Shown: positions 1-13,100 of the stretch, in pieces
How the letters are laid out: each line of letters starts with the position of its first letter
Numbering within the stretch: position 1 is the first letter of the stretch
NCBI RefSeq assembly: GCF_030272615.1
Contig: NC_081406.1
Span: 247,991,218-248,055,217, forward strand
DNA length: 64,000 bases
Direction of reading: 5' to 3'
From: Cryptomeria japonica
Taxonomy: Eukaryota; Streptophyta; Pinopsida; Cupressales; Cupressaceae
Position numbers and translations under genes: made by a program
Notes under the pieces: generated by a model
Seen by the model: the letters and a program-made list of their open reading frames with translations, nothing else
Told to the model about the DNA's origin: nothing
Database searches by the model: none

Positions 1-451
1 ATCGACCACTGATCTACAAATCCTATATCTCACACTCGAAAAGGGCACACAATCCAATAATGTCATTGTCATGGTCGTACAAAACTCTCTCACCATGAGT
101 CGGAATATGCAATATACGCCATACATCCTCTAAGGTAATAGATGCCTCACCAGTAGGAAGATGAAAAGAATATGTCTCGAAATGCCATCGCTCTATCAAA
201 GCTATAATCAAGGCCCTATTGGCCATAACCTCTGGCAAGTATAACACGTAATATAAACCAAGCTACTGGATATGCTCAATCTCCTCATCAAGTAAATCGG
301 CACGAAGATCAAGTCCACGAGGTCTGCTTTGTCGGTAGTATAGCACTCCAATGTTTTCTTGCATAGAGAAAATGTTAAAAATATTAGATATTGCATCACG
401 AGAACATAAAAAATTATCAGATGCATGAGAAAAAACCTTCACATACAACAA
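1..451 (-). pseudogene. Antisense PMD-domain gene fragment of element A
   Basis: Read leftward, this is part of a plant mobile domain (PMD, aminotransferase-like) protein. The hallmark block is visible as ERWHFETYSFHLPTGE followed by TLEDVWRILHIPTHG (about 247 to 100), matching the ERWHSDTNTFHFATGE block of the better-preserved gene at 47023-49865. The frame is continuous from about 451 to 23 with an in-frame TAG at 263-265, where CAG would restore glutamine, and another stop at 23-25. The left part of the domain runs off the window. It lies between the presumed pol (off-window) and the 3' LTR at 1198, on the strand opposite to the element, the same position as in element E. PMD proteins occur both as host silencing factors and in mobile elements; the function here is unknown. 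I am confident of the family but not of activity. Confidence 0.75.
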
Positions 452-660
452 ATGCGTGATGTTTTACACCAATGCATGACATTAAACACTAATGCGGAAT
501 AATAAAGGTTTATGCATGACATTAAACATCAATGCGTAAAGAAATGAGCTAATGTGTAAGATTTATAACGAATGCAGTATGCTAAGAACGTATACGGTAC
601 ATTTAGAACACGTGATATGTTTAGTGTGAATGCATGAAAATCGACAAGCTAATGCATGAC
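451..660. repeat. 20-bp-period array in the antisense PMD intron of element A
   Basis: About eleven degenerate units centred on AATGCRTGAC begin at 451, 471, 491, 511, 531, 551, 571, 591, 611, 629 and 651, so the period is 20 bp almost without slippage. The core ATGCAT is self-complementary. The array lies between the PMD exon (1-451) and a candidate first exon near 745-820, which is the position of the TGCGCTA array in element E. Confidence 0.8.
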
Positions 661-744
661 ATAAGGAAAAATTGGACACTGCAAATTTTTTAGAAAAATA
701 GCAAAAACGGGTAAAAAATTAGGCAAAAATTTAGAAACACACCA

Positions 745-820
745 TGCCGCCAGTCCCTGGAGGTCTCTGATAAGAACGTACTCAGTCAGACAGGTGCAAT
801 CGAACTCTATAGCTAGCCAT
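745..820 (-). pseudogene. Candidate first exon of the antisense PMD gene, element A
   Basis: On the minus strand an ATG at 820-818 opens a short Arg/Tyr-rich reading frame beginning MASYRVRLHLSD. It meets a TGA, one transition from an Arg codon, then continues through RSYQRPPGTGG. Size, basic character and position (about 95 bp from a TATA box, upstream of a repeat-bearing intron) parallel the first exon of the element E gene at 49791-49865. The donor is not clear; GTGTGT after the glycine stretch is one possibility. This is inferred by analogy, so confidence is low. Confidence 0.35.
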
Positions 821-913
821 GATGATCAAATACTAAAAAGGAAAGCACAAAATTTGCAAAGAAAACCAAGAACTTACCAAATTACAAATGAGCAAATGAA
901 AACCTAAAATCTC

Positions 914-938
914 TATTTATAGCTCAAAATTAGGGTTT
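914..938 (-). promoter_or_regulatory. Antisense TATA box and telobox-like motif, element A
   Basis: Minus strand reads AAACCCTA (931-938) and then TATAAATA (914-921). The TATA box lies about 95 bp upstream of the candidate ATG of the antisense PMD gene. The same telobox-then-TATA order occurs at 49939-49970 in element E. Confidence 0.55.
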
Positions 939-1197
939 TTTGACACCTCGATGCCCACGGTCCCCACTAGCTTCAAACAACTTGTAGCCTACTCAAACGA
1001 TTTCAAAATTGCATGAAACTTCACACGATTGCTCATTATACAAATATCGAAACAATGGTCTCAATTTTTGAATTTTTCGACCACCTTTTCCAAGGGGGCA
1101 TATTTACACTATACAGTGATACCAAGGCATATTGAGGTAGATTTTTTCATTTTCTTTGAAACAACATTATTTCAACATTGTCTCAAAGAGGGGCAAA

Positions 1198-2237
1198 TGT
1201 AGACACCCAAAAATGTCTCATTGATCATGTACTATTTATTCCACTAATTGATTAAATAATTTTATAATTATTTAATTAACTTAATTAATCTTATTCTTCT
1301 AATTTCATATTTCCTCATAATCTTATTAATCATTCTATTTCTTATTCTGTCATCATTTATTCATTTTAACCATTTTTTGATTTTAATTAAATATTTATTA
1401 TTTAATTAATTCTGATTAATTCCCCTATTTAAATAATCTTTATTATTTAAATTAATTATATTTTCAATTTCTATCTCCAATCAATTAATCATTCAACCCT
1501 TTTCTAAATATTACTTAAAAATTTATTATTTAATTAATTAGGATTTAATCCTTTAAATTAAATAATCTTTATTATTCAAATTAAGTTCCATTTCTAAAAT
1601 AATTAAATAGTTTCTTTAAATTATTTAATTAGCTAATTAATTCTTCCATTTCCAAATCCCCAAATTCTAATTTCATTTAGTTTCTCATTTCTTCCAAATT
1701 CAATTACATGTGCATGATTTCAAAAATCAAATTGAAAATCAAAGTCAAGTTCTAAATATATTAAAATACTAAATTGAAGTTAAAATAAATTCAATTATTT
1801 GAATTAAATCTCATGCAAAGATTAAAATGAAAATCTAAGTCAAAGTGCAAGCACATGCTAAATTAATTAATTCAATCAATCAATTAATTAAATCATTATC
1901 TCTCCAATCTCTATTTTCATCTTTTAGTTAGCTTTTTCTAAATAAAGTTTTCTTTGTCATCTTCTTAATTTCCTCCAATCATCCTTTTCTTCCCATTTCT
2001 CAATCCATTGACTCATTTAATCTATTCAATCTATTCAGTTTCACCTCCAAATCAGTAGTTCAACTATCAATTTTCATGTGAGCTCACCTGAGTTCCACCT
2101 CTTGATCAATTTGTTCAACCTTTCAATTTATCTTCTCCAAAAATCTATAAATTGAGCATTCAATCTCCATTTTCAACAATCACGAACTTTGAATCTTTGT
2201 GTCACTTGCAGGTTGCCAGCGCAATATCTGAGAGCCA
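1198..2237 (+). repeat. 3' LTR of element A, first part
   Basis: Begins TGTAGACACC directly after a polypurine tract (AAAGAGGGGCAAA, 1185-1197), as in element E. The body is AT-rich (TTAATTAAAT runs), with TATAAATT at 2146-2153. It is split at 2238 by element F, and the target duplication AGCCA (2233-2237 and 16017-16021) lets the LTR be followed to about 16220. Rejoined, the LTR would be about 1.24 kb. The element runs left out of the window, so its own target duplication cannot be checked. Confidence 0.75.
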
Positions 2238-5200
2238 TGTAATGCCTACCAAAATATCCGAGAGAAATATAGCTAAATACACAATTATTTAATTTATTTT
2301 TTTAAACAATACAACACATAACATCACTTAAGCAATGTAACGAGCACACAAAAAACATTTAAGTGTTATGAACTTAGAATAATTTACTCAAGCTATTCAA
2401 ACAATTACGCAAGCAAAATACAATAAATCATTACTACTAACTTCCTAGGGTGTCTCAGTACCATTACTTATTCTACCTACATAAGAAATAATTATTTACT
2501 TTCTTCTAGATAAATAACTCATAATCTTAATCATTATACACACATAGGTGCATCATAGCAATACCTAACACTCATGATATGCAACCTACTTAATCTTCCA
2601 TTAAATATAAGATTGTATCTTTCAATGCATAGCTATTCCCCTTTTTCTCTTAGGTTCATTTTATACACCAAGTCCAAATGTTCCTATTACCATTAACCAA
2701 CGGCTATTAACATCACCATTCACATACGAAGATTAACCCTTACATTGCATTAGCACCATTTCCATTTACGATTATCTTCCACATAATCATTTATGATCCT
2801 ACCCTCCTAGCATGTTTATTAGTTCATCATGATTCCTAAAGTAAATAAAGAAATAATCATAGAGTCTTCCTAAACATTTAACCCATAGCTCATTTAATAC
2901 TCCTAAAATCTCTTACACTATATCAATTATCCAAAAATCATCTTATTACAAATTAAGTAACTACACGAATTCATCTGAACACAAATTAAGGTACAATATC
3001 CTAATTCCATAACAACTAATAACATCCACCAAATGGAGATATAATTCTTAAACTATAACACATGATACATTCTAATCCTTTCCTAAAAGACAAGCACTCA
3101 TCTTACCGTCTATCGATACACTTACTAGTAATTTCCATTAATAAGATAAGTAATTCATTCATTAAGAACATCCATACAATATTTTCATAAGGAACATTCA
3201 ACTACATCCCAATCATTATAATATTTTCAATCTTACCATTAGATCACTAACTACGAAGAATGATACTATAATTTCCAATTCTTTAATCACGAAACATAAA
3301 CATGTCCTAAGATATCTTCCAATATTACTTATACTCTTACATCCTATCAAGGCTTAAAATTTCTTCTACTTAAAGAATTAGTTAAAGACGTCATTTCTAG
3401 GATATTTCCATTATCATAACACTCACCCCATTTCCTTTTAACATGGATCATCAAGAATACAAAATGCATCATTTAATTCCAAACCACAATACTTATCCAT
3501 ATCTCATGCATCCATTTCATTTGATATAAATGCGTTACAATACAACTCAAGGGTTCATCATTACAATCATATACTATAACCAAAAGCTATCACTATAACC
3601 AGAACAACTTAATCATTTCTCATATGCATGATTTCTTTTACAACCATTACATAAGAAATTCATTACATAAATAACACCATCATTTACATTCTTGCTGCAA
3701 TTATTATCAAGGAACTAGTTGAAGAATAATCCTCATCCCCGCAAGAAGAATCCAAAGATAGGAACATCCCAATGGTTTAAAAGAACCAACAGCCCAGCCA
3801 TGAGGAACCAAAGGAACGACCCCCCCCCCCCCCCCCCCACCGCCACCCCCATGCTAGGAGATGACAAAAGGTCCCAACACACACTCTACACCTAAGCTAG
3901 CACCTATAACCAAGGAGACAAACCACAAAAGGACTCTCAAGCAAGAACTCACACAAAACAACAAGAATGAACTCCCAGAGGTGTAAAACTCATCAGGACA
4001 TAAATGCATCCAATAAGAATAATCATAAATCATAGAGGGGGAACACATGTAGGAATGGAGTGTCATCACATGCCATCCTCATAACATAATAACACAAGGC
4101 ATTAGCGTAATGGACATGTGGAGCCATCTCAACCTATGAGAGACCAAGGGAGATTAGCTTACCGTCTACACGACCTTCTCATGTTTATCCTAAAACATCC
4201 TCCCTAGGACTAAGTCATGAGGCTCAAAAATATTCATTATCTTGTTTAAATGAGTTATAATTATGCATCCCAATTAATTCATTATCAATGTCATCGCTTG
4301 TTTACAAAATATGGAAAACTCCAATGTGCCCTGGTGGTCTAGACTTAATGCTTCCTTACAAGGAAACTCATGCCAGCCTATCTCTCGTGACCTTGGTCAT
4401 CACAAGGAAGCCCACTCCTCCTAACATGGCCCAACAATAAATCAAAAGAGGCTCTAAAAAAAAATACAAATCTGCAACATAACACTCATATGCATCCAAT
4501 AGCTTACTCCAAAAAACAAGGATATTCAAGTAGCCAAAAACACAATCAACCTCTTGGAAATACCATTTCAAAATATATAATTAACTATCAATGAAAAGCA
4601 TCATAAATATCTTAAAATCCTTTTAATTCAAATCTGATTTAAATCTGAGAGAAAATTGAAAACAAAACAACAACCAAACTCATATTCATAAAGCCTTATG
4701 ACAAGGAAAATTGACACACAGTTAGAACTACAACAACATAAAAAAAAATGAGCCTCTTCGCCAAAAATAAACATAGGCATATCAAGACATTAAATTTGTT
4801 GTCATTAATGAAAGTAAAACCACAGCAAGGCCAACTCACTTGCTGCCCCAAAACAACAACACTTCCAACTCACCAACCATAGCACATCAATATGGATGAA
4901 AGCACAATTCTTTCCCCAATAGCATAGGAAGGTAAATATGCTTGAAACCAACAAAATACATCAAATAAAATCAGATATAAAACTAGAAAACTCACCAACA
5001 CCATCAACAATGCCTCTGGAACAAGAATTAATCCGGAAAGGACCACACAGGCAAGCAATTAGCAAATTAACCTACAGGAAAAACTACAAGAAACATTATA
5101 GGAAAAAAAACTAGAGGAGACCATTTCTCACATTCTAACTTGATTTCTCAAAAACCAAGAAGAATAAAATAATCCCTTCCAAATGTAATTTCTGAAAATA

Positions 5201-6806
5201 AGAATCAATTTAAAATTATTTTCTAAATCCCCAACCAATCTTTTAGACACCTTGCAGACAATCTTTTGAAAAAAAACAATGCGAAGTGTCGGTAAAATCA
5301 CCAACCTAGAAAATGCATAAATTGGAAGAAAATCTGATGTAGAATCCAAAAAAAACAATCCAAGCCTTTAAACCTATTCGAATCCAACCACCAACAATCT
5401 CCAAATCAATCTCATAAATTCATTCACCAAAGATGCCAACCCCATGAATGCACAGGAAGGCCTATTTATCAAAAATAAAAAAAACAAAACCAAACCAAGC
5501 AAAACCATCCTCGAATCAAAATATTTCAAAAATATTATATTCCATAACTACCTTCCCAAAGTTCAAGAAAAAAAAATAGATTTTCTACCTACCATAAACT
5601 TCTAGCCAATCAAATCCAAGGGTAGGTAAAATAAATTAAACCATTGACCTAGGGTGAAAATGACTTTTAAATAAAAGAATACAAATTACCCCCTTTTAAT
5701 TACTTAATGGGTAAAATAATATTATTCAATAAATAAAATTCACTTCAACATTAAATAAATAATTTCCCACCATAGACATTTATAAATAAATATTAATAAT
5801 AATAGGAAATCAATAAATAAAATTAAATAAATAAAACTCCAATAAATAATAACTCAATTGAACCTAATAAATAAAAGTTAATCAATTTAATATCAAATAC
5901 TCAACATTAAATTAAATAGATCAAATAATAAATAAATCTTTATTAAATAAATAAATAAAAGAACAAGCCAATTAGATTAAATACATTATTCACTTAAATA
6001 AATACCTTATAAGGAGAAATCCAATTACACAATGAGAAATACATACCTTGAAACTCACACAAAAAAACTTGAGGGATTTGATCTACAAACCTCCAACTCA
6101 TGACGAAGAGACTTAACTAATACACCACAACACTTACTTAACCAACAAAAAGGAAAATCAAAATAACATAAGACATCAACAAATCAGCTAACATCAAGAT
6201 AACCTGACAAGGTGAACATCTTAGACCTAGAGTACGTGAGGGGAACTTGTGCCAACTACGAACCACATGCCATTGGGATTTAAAGACATGCTCAGGCCTA
6301 TGGAGCCAGGTGGAGTCAGTGTCTTGTACCTGCAAATCTTGCATCCACAAAGCAACGAGATGACATATGCATATATATTATAATAGACAAGGGTTAGAGA
6401 ATCGCAACAACACATGTCGCTCGCAATGAGTGATGTGGCATTGTCTCTATCTCAAAGATAGACATACAACAATCAAACACACCATACGATCAACTCATCT
6501 TAGATAATCATTAAATATGGTCAGTACATAAAAACATCATCAAGTGCATGATTAGTATAATTCATGATTATAGTAAGGCATGTAAAATTCATCAACACTT
6601 ATGCTCATCAAATCACATAATCAATATAATATTTCAATAATCAATCACACAATAGATATATAGTGACTAATAAATCACATGATCAATAATGATAGTATGA
6701 ATGCCATATAAATCATCTGAAATAGCCTATGCCCAATAATGTCTATCACGCATGAATTAAAAGTCAACTCTAGTCAAAACAAGTCAAGTCAAGGGTGGAC
6801 ACTACA
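2238..6806 (-). repeat. 3' LTR of element F
   Basis: A 4569-bp LTR, read on the minus strand from 6806 to 2238, with TGTAG...TTACA ends. It matches 10132-16016 along its length, apart from solo LTR G, a deletion near 13862 in the other copy and a C tract here. The intact, unoccupied insertion site for G is at about 6519-6524. There are no genes inside; short reading frames are chance. Confidence 0.9.
3820..3838. repeat. C19 homopolymer in the 3' LTR of F
   Basis: Nineteen consecutive C on the plus strand. The sister LTR has only a short run in the matching place (near 11706-11713), so this is an expansion specific to this copy, or an assembly artefact. Confidence 0.9.
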
Positions 6807-9800
6807 TCCTCCCCCCCTTAGACTTGACTTACTCCTAGAAGTTGTAAGAGTTAGGGTGACAACTAGCACACATAAATCAAAAAATTTCTTTTAACACAAA
6901 CATATTATAATATTTTCTAACTCCAATAAAGATAATGACATCTAAATTTCCTCCTTATGCTTCAATTATTCGAAATAAACACGTTCCACAAGGGGTAAAT
7001 GAAGCACCAACTTCTATTAATTACAATATGTACACTAAATTGTTAAAATATTTACAAGGGAACTTCATTTTTACCACACTTTCAATGCAAAACTATAACT
7101 TTAGTCACTGAGTTAAGCATCAATAAGAAGAAATCACTATATTTTACACCGATATTCATAGTAACACTCCTTCAACATCTAGTTGTATGTAAATAGAGAG
7201 AGAGATATATATACATTTACACAATATCTTACACATATGCACCTATTATATTATTGAACAAATCATGTCATAAGCCTAAATGAGGGAAAATTTCTCAAAA
7301 ATAAGCTTCCTCAAGTTAAATATGTTCCAGACGTCACATGATAATCAAGCATATATAACCTATTTATTTTAAAGAACAAATTTAATGGCATTCAAATATC
7401 CTAATTTCCACCATGCTTACTTTGCGCTATACTTTATACAAACATTAGCTGCAATCCTTATCCAATCATATCATTCAAAGGGGATTCTTAATCCATTATG
7501 TGTACAAAAAGATTTTGAAGGCAAGAAATCAGCAATTTCTCTTATTTAACTATTCAATAAATTTCAGACTTCACAATTCCAAGGCACTTCTATCTACTAT
7601 AAAATTTATAAAGCTACCAATAAACTTCATCTTATTAACACTTTTCATTTACTCAGCTAATAACAACATTATCTAATTGTTTTCTTAGTCTAGTGCACTT
7701 TTCTGCAATGTCCTCCCTCACACACACTATCAGAGGTTCAAAATGAACATGATAGAGACAACACTGGCTCAATATTTGGGCCCACAATACATCGACACTC
7801 AAAATGATCACCATAGACAACAAAAGAGGAGGTCAAAGGAAATTTCCTCAAATCAATTCATAAATTAAAAGAGAAGAAAATTTGCCGACAAAATCAATCA
7901 AAAAAATTTAGGTGTGACAAGTGCCACCACAAGAGAAAAATAAAAGAAAGAAGAACTCAATGGTCATCCCAAGAGTAAAGAGATCTCAAAAATACACATT
8001 AATCCTAACGACACATCACATAAATCATAAATTAACTCAAGGCAAAACAAACGATTCATCCAACCCATATCACGAGGTGACCAACATTAGTCACACCAAA
8101 GGGAGTAACCGCTACACAACATCCAAGGGTGAATTTTCTTGAATGTGTTAGAGAGTGCACAACATATTTTAAGACTTTTATTTTAATCCGTATGTTTGTG
8201 TTATTTTCATTATTTTTTATGCAATTCAATATTTTTGAAAAATCTAGGCAATTATCATTTATGAAAGTTGACATAGGTAGGAAGAGATAAAGCAACTACG
8301 CACTCACACATGCAAAAGCAATATAATCATACCATGACTAATGTTAAAGATATCTTATCTATACCATGATCATATTCACCAAGTTATAACATAAACAAAG
8401 GTTAGAGCTTCGATTAATCACTTGATAGTAGACTATAACATGCATCATTTCCATTAATGCACAACTAATAACCTATAGAAGATTAGAAAGTCCTTCATAA
8501 TACATTTAAGCAATTTAATCAATAGTATTTTTAAACAAGCAAAATAGGTCTCATTACAAAAGCCAAAGTTTAATATCAATTTCTACTCTTACCAATAATA
8601 ATACTATGACATACTTCTAGCTATCTAAGTTAAGAATATCTCAGTCCTACTTCCAAAACTTAGTTTTGTTTTCATCTAATGCCACTTAAATTCCAATAAT
8701 ACACACATCATTCTATTGAAACTCACTTCCTATTATTAATCGATTACTATCATTCATAGACTATATATTTTTTGACATTTTAAGACAAATTGACATTTAG
8801 AATCCCAATACAATTTTCATATAATTAGTCATCATTTTATCTCATTAGAATTTGCCAAGGAAGTACTTCTTAAAATTCAATAAGGCAATGATATAGTAAC
8901 CTTTCTGAATTTATCCATCTAGTTAAGAGAAATATTTATTCAATACCACACAATTCCTAGACAAAGCTAAAACTTTTATCTTTCCAAACCAAATAAAGAC
9001 ACAATGGTATCATTTTGATTTCTACATATGCAATGCACCAATCCTTGCTTCAGTAAACATATCTATCTCCCTTTAGTTTCCCAATAAATTTCCTATTTAA
9101 ATGATGGAATATTATATTTAATCAATTCTTCCCTTAAAGAACAAGGATCATGAATGCAATACCTAAATTTCAGTCTCTTATGCAAATTAATTTCATCTAA
9201 TCTTCCCTTTAACGTATATGAGTCATATTCATCAATCATTATCCAATCCTTCTGATTAATATCAATAACCCCCAAGTATTTGAATCTTTTACCCCAAAGA
9301 GAGAATAGGAAGAAAGGGATATTGCCACACAAATTTATGCAAACTCAGTTTGAATTTCCTAGTCATGCCAAATACAGCTACCACTTTAAAGGTATGCAAT
9401 TTCAACTTCCATAAGATCTCCTACCAATACACATGCAACTAGAAATCCCAAAACCTTTGATAGCTATGATTTTCTCAAACAATCTTTTATTACATATGAA
9501 ATCACATATACACCAAAATAACCAATAATTCTATGGGTAATCATTACATTACCAACTAACTTCCTTACATTTCACATAGGAGATTAGAATAAGGAAAAAA
9601 GGGTATTATTAAGTTACTTTTATTAAGAATCACATACAATTTCTTCAATTTTCACATCGTGATCTATACTAAATTATTCATAAATGAATAATACAAACAT
9701 TTCATCCTTCTATTCATAGGAAGATCAACAAAACAATCTAATTGTATGAACATAACATTAGTTAAGAGGATACGCACATTCTTTTCTCAATCTACCACAA

Positions 9801-10131
9801 AACTAATTATGAATAAGGAAAACAACCCTAATCATCCAAGTAAGAACTACAAATTTATAGAGCAAGTAAGAACATATAGAAATTTCTCTTACTATATGCA
9901 CATGCATATGGAATAAATACACACTTTACTTTAAGTTATGATTCCTAAAAGGAATTAGAGAGAAACACAAGGCATCAATATCTAAGATTCTAAAAATTCC
10001 AATAACACTTCTTCTAACACAAATCTCAAAGAGTAACTTGATTCAAAGGAACATCAAGGCACATTCATAAGACTAATAGAAACATCCTTAACCAGAGATC
10101 CCAACAACACAAAATGGGCTCTGATACAAAA
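6807..10131 (-). other. Non-coding interior of element F
   Basis: The 3.3 kb between the LTRs has no reading frame longer than about 80 codons and no recognisable gag, protease, RT or integrase motif on either strand. It ends with the polypurine tract (6807-6820) and begins with the primer-binding site (10116-10129). Base composition is uniformly AT-rich. The minus-strand frame at 9093-9332 is unrecognised and probably chance. Confidence 0.8.
10116..10129 (-). other. Primer-binding site of element F
   Basis: On the minus strand the sequence reads TTGTATCAGAGCCC, one base different from the perfect initiator Met tRNA primer site TGGTATCAGAGCCC. It is two bases from the LTR edge at 10132. Confidence 0.85.
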
Positions 10132-13100
10132 TGTAATGCCCACCAAAATACCCCAAAGAAATATAGCAAAGTACACACTTATTTAATTTGTTTTTTAAAA
10201 CAATACAACACATAACATCACTTAAGCAATGCAACAAGCACATAAAAACATGTAAGTGTTATGAACATAGAATAATTCACTCAAGCTATTCAAACAATTA
10301 CGCAAGCGAAATACAATAAATCATTACTACTAACTTCCTAGGGTATCTCAATGGCATTACTTATTCTACCTACATAACAAATAAACATTTTCTTTCTTCT
10401 ATATCAATACCTCATAATCTTAATCATTATACACACATATGTGAATCATAGCAATACCTAACACTCATGATATGCAACCTACTTAATCTTCCATTAAATA
10501 TGAGAATGTATCTTTCAATGTATAGCTATTCCCCTTTTTCACTTAGGTTCATTTTATACACCAAGTCCAAATATTCCTATTACCATTAATCAATCTTCAA
10601 CTATTAACATCACCATCCACATACCAAGATTAACCCTTACATTGCATTAGCACCATTTCCATTTACGATTATCTTCCACATAATCATTTATGATTCTACA
10701 CTCCTAGCATGCTTATTACTTCATCATGATTCCTAAAGTACATAAAGCAATAATCACAGAGTCTTCCTAAACATTTAACCCATAGCTCCTTTAATACTCC
10801 TAAAATCTCTTACACTATATCAATTATCCAAAAATCATCTTATTACAAATTAAGTAACTACACAAATTCATCTCAATACAAATTAAGGTACAATATCCTA
10901 ATTCCATAATAACTAATAGCATCCATGAAATGGAGATATAATTCTTAAACTATAACACATGATACATTATAATTCTTTCCTAAAAGACAAGCACTCATCT
11001 TACCATCTATCCATACACTCACTAGTAATTTCCATTAATAAGATAAGTAATTCATTCATTAAGAACATCCATACAGTATTTTCATAAGGAACATTCAACT
11101 ACATCCCAAGCATTATAAGATTTTCAATCCTACCATTAGATCACTAACTACAAAGTATGATACTATAATTTCCAATTCTTTAATCACCAAACATAAACAT
11201 GTCCTAAGATATATTCCAATATTACTCATACTCTTACATCCTATCAAGGCGTAACATTTCTTCTACTTTAAGAATTAGTTAAAGACATCATTTCTAGGAT
11301 ATTTCCATTATCATAACACTCACACCATTTCCTTTTAATATGGATCATCAAGAATAAAAAATGCATCATTTGATTCCAAACCACAATACTTATCCATATC
11401 TCATGCATCCATTTCATTTAATATAAATGCATTACAATACAACTCAAGGGTTCATCATTACAATCATATACCATAACCAAAAGCTATCACTATAACTAGA
11501 ACAACATAATCATTTCTCATAAGCATGATTTATTTTATAACCATTACATAAGAATTTCATTACATAAACCACACCATAATTTACATTCTTGCTGCAATTA
11601 ATATCCATGAACTATTTGAAGAAGCATCCTCATCCATGCAAGAAGAATCCAAAGATAGGAATATCCCAATGGTTTAAATGCACCAACCACCCGAACATGT
11701 GGAACCACACCCCCATGCTAGGAGATGGCACAAGGTCCCAACACATACTCTACACCTTAGCTAGCAAATATAACCAAGGAGACAAACCGCACAAGGACTC
11801 TGAAGGAAGAACTCACACAAAACAACAAGAAGGAACTCCCAGAGGCGTAAAACTCATCAGGACATAAATGCATTCAATAAGCATAATCATAAATCATAAA
11901 AGGGGACCACATGTAGGAGTGGAGTGTCATCACATGCCATCCTCTTAACATAATAACATAATAACACAAGGCACTAGCCTAATGGACATGTGGAGCCATC
12001 TCAACCTATGAGAGACCAAGGGAAATTAGTTTATCGTCTTCATGACATTCTCATGCTTATCCTAAAACATCCTACCTAGGACTAAGCCATCTGGCTCAAA
12101 ACTATTCATTATCTTGTTTAAATGAGTTATAATTACCCATTTCAATTAATTCATTATCAATGTTATCACTTGTTTACAAATCATGGAAAACTCCAATGTG
12201 CCTTGGTGGTCTAGACTTCATGCATCCTTACAAGGAACCTCATGCCAACCTATCTCTCGTGACCCCAGTCATCACAAGGAAGCCCACTCCTCCTAACATG
12301 GCCCAACAATAAATCACAAGAGACTCCAAAACAAAATACAAATCTGCAACATAACACTCATATGCATCCAATGGCTTACTCCCCAAAACAAGGATATTGA
12401 AGTAGCCAAAAACACAATGAACCTCTTGGCAATACCACATCAAAAGCTATAATTAACCATCAATGAAAAGAATTATAAATATCTTAAACGCCTTTTAATT
12501 CAAATCTGATTTAAATCTCAGAAAAAAATAGAAAATAAAACAGCAACCAAACTCATATTCATAAAGCCTTATGACAAGGAAACTTGACACACAGTCAAAA
12601 CTAAAACAACATTAAAAAAATGAGCCTCTTGGCCAACAATAAACATAGGAATATCAAGCCATAAAATTTGTTGTCATTAATGAAAGTAAAACTAGACCAA
12701 GGCCAACTCACTTGCTGCCCCAAAAAAACAACACTTCCAACTCACCAACCATAGCACATCAATATGGATGAAAGCACAATTCTTTCCCCAATAACATAGG
12801 AAGGTAAATATGCTTGAAACCAACAAAATACTTCAAATAAAATTAGATATAAAACTAGAAAACTCACCAAAACCCTCAACAATGCCTCTCGTACAATAAT
12901 TAATCTGGAAAGTACCACACAAGCAAACGACTAGCAAATTAACCTACAGGAAAAAAACCACAGGAAATCATTTCTCACATTCTAACTTGACTTCTCAAAA
13001 AACAAGAAGAATTAAATAATCCCTTTCGAATTTGATTTCTAAAAATAAGAATTAATTTAAATTTTTTTTCTAAATCCCCAAACAATCTTTCAGACCACTT

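Noticed and set aside
7921-9332. Small frames inside element F
   Set aside because: Under 80 codons, no motif, biased AT-rich composition; fits chance in a non-coding LARD interior.
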